A DNA stretch of 64,000 nucleotides from Fodinibius sp034521915 (lineage in GTDB: Bacteria; Bacteroidota; Rhodothermia; Balneolales; Balneolaceae): contig NZ_JAXHLU010000010.1 in the NCBI RefSeq assembly GCF_034521915.1, forward strand, positions 1 through 64,000. Direction: 5' to 3'. Position numbers and translations under genes: made by a program. Positions 9,361 to 17,156 of the stretch are shown here, piece by piece (the stretch's first letter is position 1; each line of letters begins with the position of its first letter). The notes beneath the pieces were generated by a model, which was not told the origin of the DNA, did not search any database, and was given only the letters and a program-made list of their open reading frames with translations.

Positions 9361-9822
9361 ATGCAGAAAGTAATTATAATAACGATCACATTTATGTTGG
9401 GTATAATTGTTATTCCTGCTAATGGCCAAGATGGGATGGAAGTTATTCAAAGCCAGCATTCCGTGGAAGAAACTACAGATCGACTTAAAAATATTCTTAA
9501 AGAAAACGGTATTACCATCTTTCAAAAAGTAAATCATAAGGAGGGAGCGGCTGCAGTAAATATGGATTTATCTCCTACAACCGTTCTCATATTTGGTAAT
9601 CCCAAGCTGGGCACACCGCTTATGCAGTGCGCGCAAACAACTGCTATTGATCTGCCGCAGAAAGCACTTGTTTGGGAAGACTCGGAAGGGATTACACATA
9701 TTGGATATAATTCTCCCGAATATCTTAAAAAGCGACACAATATTGAAGGCTGTGATCAGGAATTGAATAAAATTAGCAAGGCACTCGACAAATTTACTCG
9801 AGCAGCAGCGGGCAGTAATTAA
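9361..9822 (+). CDS. Secreted DUF302 domain protein
   Basis: A 153-residue protein. An N-terminal signal (TITFMLGIIVIPANG) precedes a DUF302 domain: SVEETTDRLKNILKENGITIF at the start of the fold, TTVLIFGNPKLGTPLMQ in the middle, and LPQKALVWEDSEG with YLKKRHNI toward the end. The family's function is unproven; some members sit near redox or stress genes. The hydrophobic leader suggests a periplasmic location. The flavodoxin-like gene follows 59 bases later on the same strand, consistent with a shared operon but not proof. Confidence 0.83.
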   Translation: MQKVIIITITFMLGIIVIPANGQDGMEVIQSQHSVEETTDRLKNILKENGITIFQKVNHKEGAAAVNMDLSPTTVLIFGNPKLGTPLMQCAQTTAIDLPQKALVWEDSEGITHIGYNSPEYLKKRHNIEGCDQELNKISKALDKFTRAAAGSN

Positions 9823-9881
9823 TAACTGCTGACAGATACGTATTACACGTGAACTCTTAAATTTATCAAAACTAAAATATT

Positions 9882-10637
9882 ATGGCATTAAGTAAAAAAC
9901 AGGAAGAGATGTGTGATGAAAGTCAATGGGATTTTTCAAACTTGAATGCACTATTCTTAAACTGTACACTTAAGCGAAATCCCAAGGAATCGCATACTGA
10001 AACACTGATTGAGGTATCCCAATCCATTTTTGAAAAGAATGATGTATCTACCGAGATCATTCGTCCTGTAGATTACAACATTGCTCCGGGCGTATATCCG
10101 GATATGACCGAACACGGCTTCGAGGAAGACGACTGGCCTGAGATTCAACAGAAAGTAATGGATGCTAACATTTTGATCATTGGCTCTCCCATCTGGCTGG
10201 GCGAAAAATCATCGGTTGCCACCAAAGTAATTGAGCGGCTTTATGGCTATTCGGGCAATCTCAATGAAGAGGGACAGTACGCCTATTATGGACGCGTGGG
10301 CGGTTGCCTGATTACCGGTAACGAAGACGGCATCAAACACTGCTCGATGAGTATTTTATATGGACTTCAGCATCTTGGATATGTAATTCCTCCCCAAGCC
10401 GACGCCGGCTGGATTGGCGAAGCGGGGCCGGGACTCAGTTACGGCGATGAAGGCGAAGATGGCCCCGTTGGGTTTGATAATGAGTTTACTCAGCGCAACA
10501 CCACCTTTATGACGTGGAATCTTATGCACATGGCCCTAATGCTTGACCAGGCTGGCGGTATTCCCGCACATGGCAACCAGCGATCAGAATGGGAGGCTGG
10601 CTGCCGATTTGATCATCCCAATCCTGAGCATCGATAA
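9882..10637 (+). CDS. Flavodoxin-fold NAD(P)H-dependent oxidoreductase family protein
   Basis: A 251-residue protein with a flavodoxin-like fold. LNALFLNCTLKRNPKESHT is the FMN phosphate-binding loop, and ANILIIGSPIWLGEKSSVATKVIERL is the strand-helix pair that carries the flavin ring contacts, followed by GGCLITGNEDG. It is expected to use FMN and a nicotinamide or quinone partner in the cytoplasm. The extended C-terminus (GNQRSEWEAGCRFDHP) is common in this subgroup. It lies 42 bases before egtD, so the two may be co-expressed. Confidence 0.82.
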   Translation: MALSKKQEEMCDESQWDFSNLNALFLNCTLKRNPKESHTETLIEVSQSIFEKNDVSTEIIRPVDYNIAPGVYPDMTEHGFEEDDWPEIQQKVMDANILIIGSPIWLGEKSSVATKVIERLYGYSGNLNEEGQYAYYGRVGGCLITGNEDGIKHCSMSILYGLQHLGYVIPPQADAGWIGEAGPGLSYGDEGEDGPVGFDNEFTQRNTTFMTWNLMHMALMLDQAGGIPAHGNQRSEWEAGCRFDHPNPEHR

Positions 10638-10679
10638 CCTAATCCATTTATTCAATAATTATCAGAAGGTAGATTTTCT

Positions 10680-11624
10680 ATGGATGAACAAATTACAATG
10701 ACCTCTCCCCAAATGTTGAAAGAGGTTATTGAAGGATTAGAAAAAGATCAAAAAGAACTGCCGAGCAAATACTTTTACGATCAGCGTGGTTCTCGACTTT
10801 TTGAAGAAATAACTCAGCTGGATGAGTATTACCCTACGCGGACTGAAATATCCATCATGCGGAATAATATGCCCGATATTATACGAACGCTTGGCAATGA
10901 TATCGTATTGGCTGAGCTTGGTAGCGGCAGCAGCAAAAAAACGCGCCTGCTGCTGGATCATTTGCCGTGCATTAGTTCTTATGTCCCCATAGAAATATCT
11001 GAGCAGTACCTGACAAACGTTGTTCAAAAGCTCAATCAGGAATACCCGGATTTACAAATAGATCCGGTCTGCACTGATTATACGACACCTTTTCAACTGC
11101 CTGCCATCTCAAAACCCTATAGCAACATCGTTTTCTTCTATCCGGGGTCGACTATTGGTAATTTTCATCCGCCTCAGGCCAAAGCGTTTTTAAGTAACCT
11201 TTCCACACTGTTGGATTCCGGCGACGGAATGCTTGTCGGCATTGACCTAAAAAAGGATATCAGCAAATTGGAAGCTGCTTATAATGATAGTCAGGGAGTA
11301 ACGGCATCATTCAACAAAAATATACTCCAACACATCAACCAAAAGCTGAATGCTAATTTTAATCTTGATCATTTCCGTCACAAAGCATTTTACAATAATG
11401 ACGAAGGACGCATAGAAATGCATCTGGTTTCAACTAGGAATCAAACAGTAATCATTGAAGGTCAAGAGTTTCATTTTGGACGGAACGAATCCATCCACAC
11501 CGAAAACTCCTATAAATATAGCATAGCAGAATTTAACAACCTGGTGAACGAATGGTTTTCGATGGAAAAGGTATGGACCGATGCCAACGACTATTTTTCA
11601 ATTCAATACCTGCAGAAAAAGTGA
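10680..11624 (+). CDS. egtD: L-histidine N-alpha-methyltransferase (EgtD-like)
   Basis: A 314-residue SAM-dependent methyltransferase. Diagnostic text includes LPSKYFYDQRGSRLFEEIT near the N-terminus, LAELGSGSSKKTRLLL for SAM binding, YVPIEIS, and FFYPGSTIGNFHP, all typical of the DUF2260/EgtD family. EgtD trimethylates histidine to hercynine, the first step of ergothioneine synthesis. The usual partner, the EgtB sulfoxide synthase, is not in the window, so either it is elsewhere or the product is hercynine. The gene directly follows a flavodoxin-like gene and precedes a decayed rhodanese gene. Confidence 0.85.
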   Translation: MDEQITMTSPQMLKEVIEGLEKDQKELPSKYFYDQRGSRLFEEITQLDEYYPTRTEISIMRNNMPDIIRTLGNDIVLAELGSGSSKKTRLLLDHLPCISSYVPIEISEQYLTNVVQKLNQEYPDLQIDPVCTDYTTPFQLPAISKPYSNIVFFYPGSTIGNFHPPQAKAFLSNLSTLLDSGDGMLVGIDLKKDISKLEAAYNDSQGVTASFNKNILQHINQKLNANFNLDHFRHKAFYNNDEGRIEMHLVSTRNQTVIIEGQEFHFGRNESIHTENSYKYSIAEFNNLVNEWFSMEKVWTDANDYFSIQYLQKK

Positions 11625-11685
11625 TTTCCATTAATTTTTAACAGCGTCTGTTGGCTACGCAATTAATTAGCTGATAAAACTACCC

Positions 11686-12102
11686 ATGAATACACTTTCT
11701 ACCCAAAAACTTATTTCCAAGATTAAAAAAACCAATGCTATCTTAATCGATGCTCGCCCCATTGCAGCTTACAATGGATGGAAACTCGAAGGTGAAGAAC
11801 GCGGTGAACATCTTCCGGTAGTAAAAGGTATTCCCTTGCAGTAGACCCAGTATATGGACTGAATCGAGGTGTTGGAAGAGAAAAACATCAGAATATTAAA
11901 CGGCGATATCACCCTGACAAAATATATTGCTTTTTACTGCAAACCCGTATGGTGGGGCAGTGAAACTTTTATGAATGCCTGGTATATGAGATGACCCAAC
12001 GTTTCGGTCTATGATGGAGGATGATATGAATGGTGCAAAGATCCGGAAAATTCCATTGAAACAGGAACTCCGGAAGAAACCGTTTTAATCAACAACAGTT
12101 AA
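11686..12102 (+). pseudogene. Rhodanese-like gene with four in-frame Trp-to-stop changes
   Basis: One frame of 139 codons from ATG to TAA reads as a rhodanese/sulfurtransferase: ILIDARPIAAYNGWKLEGE, then HLPVVKGIPLQ, a possible active-site segment FYCKPVWWGSETFMNAWYM, and VSVYDGG with YEWCKDPENSIETG. Four stops interrupt it at 11842 (TAG), 11860 (TGA), 11992 (TGA) and 12022 (TGA). Each falls where the family has tryptophan (for example PLQ-W-TQYMD-W-IEV and DGG-W-YEW), so each is one G-to-A change of TGG. No frameshift is present. Five other TGG codons remain intact. Confidence 0.72.
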
Positions 12103-12153
12103 GTTGCTTCATAGTTTTTTATTGAAAGATTTTTAATTAGAAGCTGACCGCTA

Positions 12154-12573
12154 TTATCCGGAAAACCTTTGCTGCAATCCTTTAACTCCCAGATTATACA
12201 ATCCTTCCAGAGCTTCTTTCATATCATCTTCCATACCATCTGCTGCATCAAATGTTGATGACCAGCTAAATTTCGATCTCCCATCCTCTAACTCATCAAC
12301 TTGCATGGTGCCCGTATAATTTTGAATAGGCATTGGCGAATCCAAAATTGAATACTTTAGCACTCGTTTAGCCTTATCCAAACTTTCCAGCTTCTCCTTT
12401 ACTTTTCCGCCATCCTGTAGCGTCAACGTTCTTACGGCTCCAACACCGTTTCCTTCGATAGTACAATCTGATACCCCTTCAACAATTTGATTTAATTCAC
12501 CAAAATTGCTCGCTAATTCCCAAACCTTTTCGACTGGGGCATTTATGGTACCGCTCACTTTTACTTTTTGCAT
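12154..12573 (-). CDS. SRPBCC (START-like) domain protein
   Basis: A 139-residue single-domain protein of the Bet v1/polyketide-cyclase fold. The opening VSGTINAPVEKVWELASNFGE and the middle GVGAVRTLTLQDGGKVKEKL are the usual first strand-helix and later strands; the ending helix is LEGLYNLGVKGLQQRF. Members bind small hydrophobic ligands in the cytoplasm, with no single conserved reaction. It faces the decayed rhodanese gene and is transcribed away from the barrel operon at 12748; the 174-base gap between these divergent genes should hold promoters for both. Confidence 0.83.
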   Translation of the reverse strand: MQKVKVSGTINAPVEKVWELASNFGELNQIVEGVSDCTIEGNGVGAVRTLTLQDGGKVKEKLESLDKAKRVLKYSILDSPMPIQNYTGTMQVDELEDGRSKFSWSSTFDAADGMEDDMKEALEGLYNLGVKGLQQRFSG

Positions 12574-12747
12574 AATTTTATTCGGTTAATTGAACATTCT
12601 ATCTGTAATATTGATGTACTAAAACAACAAAATCTTTCCAAAATAGCTTAAACCTATAAGAGCAAAAAAATTGGTAAGATTTGGTCTCTTTCTGCCTTCC
12701 TAATAGTAGAGATGAAGTAAAAAATATGGCCGCGGGGTCATCGCCTT

Positions 12748-14031
12748 ATGCATGCATTTTTATATTGGAGATATATTTTATGTGGACTATTAGGGACGCT
12801 TTTTTTCTTATCTGCAACAGAGGCAAAGAGTCAAAATCCTATACCTGATTCGAGCGAAAAAAAGACCGCAACCACAAACCCCCATTGGGAGCCTTATTCA
12901 TCAGAAAGGAATGCCGGGGAACACCTCCTCGCACTCCCCTCTTACTTGCTACATTGGACAACCCGGCCTGTTGGATGGGGGATCAAATGGGCAGAGAAAA
13001 AGCTTCCCCAGTTACTACAGGGAGAGCGGGCACCTTATGGAGTATATCCATTTTTTGAGCTGGGAGGAAATGTTAGAGTGGCCTATGGTCTACTGTTATA
13101 TCATAATAAATTTTTAAAGTACAACCATCGGATACGTTTAGAGGCTCTCTTTGGATCCAAAGAATACAACGACTTTGATTTTAAATATTCAATTCCAGCA
13201 TTTATCTCCCAGGCAAACCAGTTGGAGATCAATACCAGCTATTCCAACGATCCCGTCAAGTCACTGTATGGAGGTAACAATTCAGCACTCGCAGATGAGC
13301 AACTATATGCCACTGAAGAAGTTGAGGGAACCATCGAATTTCAGCACACAATTAGCTCTACAACAGCACTTTCAGTTTCAAGTCGCTACAGAAATTTTGA
13401 TATCACCGATACTCAAACCATCATAGACGATCCATTACCAATAATTTCCGAGCAGCTTAAGGGGACAACTTCACTACTTTCATTAGGCAGCTCACTGCAT
13501 TTTAATTTCGTCAAAGGATTGCCCCGAACCGTTCGCGGATCTCGTTATACTATAGGTCTCAACTGGAACCATTCCCTAAACAACAATCAATTCCATTACC
13601 TGCATTATAATCTGGGATGGGAACAGTTTTTACCAATACCATTCCTCCCAAATTCGAGACGACTCGGATTAAAAACAAATCTTAAAAAAGCCGCTCCGTT
13701 AGGTAATAAAGAGATTCCCTTTTTCACTTATCCCAATCTCGGAAGTTCCTATGATTTACGTGGATTTTCCTCCGGCCGTTTTCGCGATGACGGATCGCTA
13801 CTTGTAACCCTGGAATACCGCTACCCCATGTGGAGTTTTGCGGACATCGTCTTTTTTGTGGACGAAGGACAAGTTTTTAGTCAATACTCTGATATCGGAA
13901 TTAACGATTTTCACACGAGTTATGGATTTGGTTTTCATCTGATCTCCACCAAGGGATTTGCCTTCCGCTCTGAATTTGCATTCAGCAAAGAATCATCTCG
14001 CGTAATTCTCAATATTAATCCTAATTTTTAA
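12748..14031 (+). CDS. Omp85/BamA-TamA-like outer-membrane barrel
   Basis: A 427-residue protein. A signal peptide (FLSATEAKSQ at its end) is followed by a short periplasmic part and then a C-terminal barrel of the surface-antigen/Omp85 type, with LGLKTNLKKAAPLG, the RGFSSGRFRDDGSLL lid-loop signature (residues about 335-350), YRYPMWSFADIVFFVDEGQV, and a final aromatic FN. It has no POTRA-rich N-terminus, so it resembles the barrel-only members. It opens an operon: the next gene starts 9 bases downstream. It matches in fold the C-terminal third of the protein at 20638-24381. Confidence 0.82.
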   Translation: MHAFLYWRYILCGLLGTLFFLSATEAKSQNPIPDSSEKKTATTNPHWEPYSSERNAGEHLLALPSYLLHWTTRPVGWGIKWAEKKLPQLLQGERAPYGVYPFFELGGNVRVAYGLLLYHNKFLKYNHRIRLEALFGSKEYNDFDFKYSIPAFISQANQLEINTSYSNDPVKSLYGGNNSALADEQLYATEEVEGTIEFQHTISSTTALSVSSRYRNFDITDTQTIIDDPLPIISEQLKGTTSLLSLGSSLHFNFVKGLPRTVRGSRYTIGLNWNHSLNNNQFHYLHYNLGWEQFLPIPFLPNSRRLGLKTNLKKAAPLGNKEIPFFTYPNLGSSYDLRGFSSGRFRDDGSLLVTLEYRYPMWSFADIVFFVDEGQVFSQYSDIGINDFHTSYGFGFHLISTKGFAFRSEFAFSKESSRVILNINPNF

Positions 14032-14040
14032 TTACCGGTA

Positions 14041-15762
14041 GTGACTTCAGCCATCAGAAATATCGGGAAATGGTTCCTTATACCACTTGTATTGATTGCT
14101 GCAAGCATCTCCATTTCAAGCTGTAGCAGTACCAAGCCTTACACATTGGATCGTATTAAAACATTTGATCCGGATACCTCGGAAATTGACCAACCGCCTG
14201 AAAACGCCTCCTACCAGTACTGGGATCGCATTGACAACACGATTTTTCATCAACTGGAAAAACCGCTAGATCTAAACAGAGTAATTCGAGCTACCGGTCA
14301 GGCTATTGGAGCAGCCGATGCCAAACAAGCTGATAATATAAATCACCTTGATGAACCTCCAGAATCGAGTTGGTATAACTACCGGCATTACTATAATCAC
14401 ATGTCCACCAAAGAGTTGGCACAAGGTCCCAATACCGTCGCACCGGATACTTCGGGTACCTGGAATATTTTCTCAGCAAAGCTGGAGGGGGCAAATCCCG
14501 GATTTTTCATTGAGGATGGGCAAGGCAATCGATTCCTGATCAAATTTGATGGCCCGAACTATCCCGAACTTACAACTTCGGCCGAAGTTATAAGCAGCAA
14601 AATATTCTACGCTGCGGGTTACAACGTGCCAGAAGCTACCATCACCTACTTTGATCCCAATCAAGTAACTATTAAAGAAGGAGTTACCGTAATGGAGGCT
14701 GGCGAAGAACGACCTATGACCATGGAAGATTATCGGGCTATTGTTGGAGACAAACCCAGAAATAAAGATGGACATATTCGCGCCGTAGCCAGTAAATTCG
14801 TGAACGGTACGCCCGTAGGGCAATGGGCCTTTGAAGGAACACGTGCTGATGATCCAAATGACCGGGTTAAACATGAGCATCGTAGAGAACTCAGGGGAAT
14901 GCGTATTCTCAGCTCTTGGGTCAATGATACCGACCGTCGCGATGCCAACACCATGGCTGTCTATACAGATAAAAACTATATCAAACATTACGTACAGGAT
15001 TTCGGAAACACCCTCGGAGCCAATGGCACAAGCATCCACGAACCTATTTATGGGCAGGCCTATCTCATTGATCCGCGTTACATGGGATTAAACGCTATTT
15101 CGCTGGGACTTAAATCCAACTCTTGGGAAACTGTTGATGCACAAAAACATATTCCCCATCCTTCGGTTGGATATTTTCGGGCTGATATTTTTAAGCCCGG
15201 ACGCTGGGTATCAGCTCATCCGCTGCCTGCATACGAAAATATGACGCTGCGCGATGCCTTCTGGGGCGCCAAACAGGTGATGAGTTTTAGCGACGAAGAT
15301 ATCCAAGCAATCGTTGAAACCGGAAAGCTTAGCAATCCAGAAGCCGAAAAGTATTTAACTGAAGTATTAATCAACCGCAGAAATAAAATTGGACGCTATT
15401 GGTTTAGCCGCATTAATCCAATTGACAAATTCCATGTGGAAAAAAATAAAGAAAAAGTTTTACTTTCATTTGAAGATTTGGGTATTCATAGTCATTTATA
15501 TGATGCCAGCCAAACCCACTATGAGTATAAAGTTTCAGTTGTTGATGGGAAATCCCTCTTGCAAAATCAGAAGACACAAAAACCTAACATCTCAGTTAAT
15601 ACTTCACTTATTCCCAAATCTAATTCAATAAAGCAACCTACAGTGCTGAAGTATAAAATTGTTACGCGCCGTACATCTGATATTTCTGAAAAGAGCACTT
15701 GGGTATATGTTGCCCTCGAGACTTCGAATACAAGGGTCATAGGCATTAAACGGGAAGAATAA
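14041..15762 (+). CDS. Lipoprotein with kinase-fold-like signatures, unknown function
   Basis: A 573-residue protein with a GTG start and a lipoprotein signal (IAASISISSC). It has no firm family name. The middle resembles an atypical protein-kinase fold: FLIKFDGPNY (Lys168) as the nucleotide-binding strand, RGMRILSSWVNDTDRRDANT (Asp298, Asp301, Asn303) as a catalytic-loop-like helix end, and YVQDFGNTLG (Asp320) as a DFG-like metal site. This is the order found in HipA, CotH and FAM20C-type kinases. It would act in the periplasm or outer membrane. It is 9 bases from the barrel gene before it and 12 from the nucleotide transporter after it. The kinase reading is inference. Confidence 0.6.
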   Translation: MTSAIRNIGKWFLIPLVLIAASISISSCSSTKPYTLDRIKTFDPDTSEIDQPPENASYQYWDRIDNTIFHQLEKPLDLNRVIRATGQAIGAADAKQADNINHLDEPPESSWYNYRHYYNHMSTKELAQGPNTVAPDTSGTWNIFSAKLEGANPGFFIEDGQGNRFLIKFDGPNYPELTTSAEVISSKIFYAAGYNVPEATITYFDPNQVTIKEGVTVMEAGEERPMTMEDYRAIVGDKPRNKDGHIRAVASKFVNGTPVGQWAFEGTRADDPNDRVKHEHRRELRGMRILSSWVNDTDRRDANTMAVYTDKNYIKHYVQDFGNTLGANGTSIHEPIYGQAYLIDPRYMGLNAISLGLKSNSWETVDAQKHIPHPSVGYFRADIFKPGRWVSAHPLPAYENMTLRDAFWGAKQVMSFSDEDIQAIVETGKLSNPEAEKYLTEVLINRRNKIGRYWFSRINPIDKFHVEKNKEKVLLSFEDLGIHSHLYDASQTHYEYKVSVVDGKSLLQNQKTQKPNISVNTSLIPKSNSIKQPTVLKYKIVTRRTSDISEKSTWVYVALETSNTRVIGIKREE

Positions 15763-15774
15763 ACAAAAACAGTT

Positions 15775-17112
15775 ATGGCTAAGAAAAGTATTATCGAAAG
15801 CATTCGTAAGAACTTCTTTGATATCAAAAAGAAAGAGTGGCCCAACGTCATCATGATGTCCCTCTTTTTCTTTATGGTGATCGCTACCTTTTGGGTCTTG
15901 AAACCATTAAAAAGGGGACTATTAGTCAACTTTTACCAAGAACATCCTCTCCAATTATTGGGCACAAGTTTTGCCGGCGCCGAAGTTGAACAGCTGGCTA
16001 AAGTTGTCAACATGCTTGTAGTCTATGTCATCGTCGTTGTATTTACCTTACTCTCCCGAAAACTTCAACGCCAGCATTTAAACCTGACACTCAACCTGTT
16101 TTTTGCAGGACTCTTTATACTTTTTGCCAGCCTGATGAATAATCCCGGTCCTGCCACAAGCTGGTCGTTTTACGTACTTGGAGATATGTTTAATTCCGCG
16201 ATGGTTACTTTTTTCTGGGCGTATTCAAACGATATTTTTACCTCCGATCAGGCTAAACGAACATATGGCATCGTTGGCTTGGGAGGTATTATCGGAGGCA
16301 TTGTCGGTTCAACAGTGGTAGTAGGCTATGTGAACCAGCTAGGGCGGCCTACACTCCTTTACCTATGCCTAATTCCCCTAGCTGTTATGATTGCTATCGG
16401 ATACTACGTTAACAGTAGAACAAAGGATACTGAGCGACCAAGTCAGGACCCGTGTGCTGAGGGTAAGCGCTGCAGTGCTATTTTTGAAGGAGCAGATATT
16501 GTATTCAAATCCAAATATCTAATATCCATCGTAGGTATTATCGCTCTCTACGAAATGGTATCAAATATTGTAGATTTTCAACTTTCGGCGACCATCGCCT
16601 CCAGTATTAGCGGTGACCTGGATAAGGATGCATACTTTGGCTTCGTGGGACAAATTACCAGTATTATCTCCCTTGCTGTACAGCTATTTCTAACCAGTTT
16701 TGTTATGAAGCGGTACGGGGTTGGCATTGCGCTCCTGTTTTTACCCATCGCAATCACGCTCGGATCGGTAGGCTTCCTGGTAATCCCGAGCCTGCTGTTT
16801 GTAACCATCATGTCTGCCAGCGACAACAGCCTGAATTATTCCATCAACCAATCAGCCAAGGAAGCACTCTATACCCCGACCGAACAGGATGTTAAGTACA
16901 AGGCCAAGGCATTTATCGACATGTTTGTACAGCGATTTGCCAAAGTGCTGGCCGTCGTACTCAACCTTGCGGTTGCAGCTTGGGTGGGCCTGGAACATGT
17001 GCGATGGCTTTCCATTGCCTGCCTGATTATTCTGGTATTTTGGATATTAGCAGTACGATATGCCGGACGTAAGTTTGAAGAAAAAGCAGACGTCGAAGAA
17101 GTCCCGGTATAA
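15775..17112 (+). CDS. NTT/Tlc-family nucleotide transporter
   Basis: A 445-residue membrane protein with about 11-12 helices. It matches the ATP/ADP-carrier (NTT, Tlc) branch of the major facilitator fold: an N-terminal cytoplasmic helix ending KKKEWPNVIMMSLFFF, the LKPLKRGLLVNF segment after helix one, SASDNSLNYSINQSAKEALY and KAKAFIDMFVQRF toward the C-terminus. Well-studied members exchange ATP for ADP or import nucleotides in intracellular bacteria and plastids; free-living bacteria also have them with unclear roles. The substrate cannot be read from sequence here. It is the third gene of a five-gene operon. Confidence 0.84.
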   Translation: MAKKSIIESIRKNFFDIKKKEWPNVIMMSLFFFMVIATFWVLKPLKRGLLVNFYQEHPLQLLGTSFAGAEVEQLAKVVNMLVVYVIVVVFTLLSRKLQRQHLNLTLNLFFAGLFILFASLMNNPGPATSWSFYVLGDMFNSAMVTFFWAYSNDIFTSDQAKRTYGIVGLGGIIGGIVGSTVVVGYVNQLGRPTLLYLCLIPLAVMIAIGYYVNSRTKDTERPSQDPCAEGKRCSAIFEGADIVFKSKYLISIVGIIALYEMVSNIVDFQLSATIASSISGDLDKDAYFGFVGQITSIISLAVQLFLTSFVMKRYGVGIALLFLPIAITLGSVGFLVIPSLLFVTIMSASDNSLNYSINQSAKEALYTPTEQDVKYKAKAFIDMFVQRFAKVLAVVLNLAVAAWVGLEHVRWLSIACLIILVFWILAVRYAGRKFEEKADVEEVPV

Positions 17113-17156
17113 TAAGATTAACCTTAACTATTTGGACATAAAGCCCTGAATTCAGC

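Noticed and set aside
11686..12102. Alternative genetic code with UGA read as Trp
   Set aside because: One of the four stops is TAG, other Trp codons in the same gene are TGG, and all neighbouring genes use TGA and TAG as normal stops.
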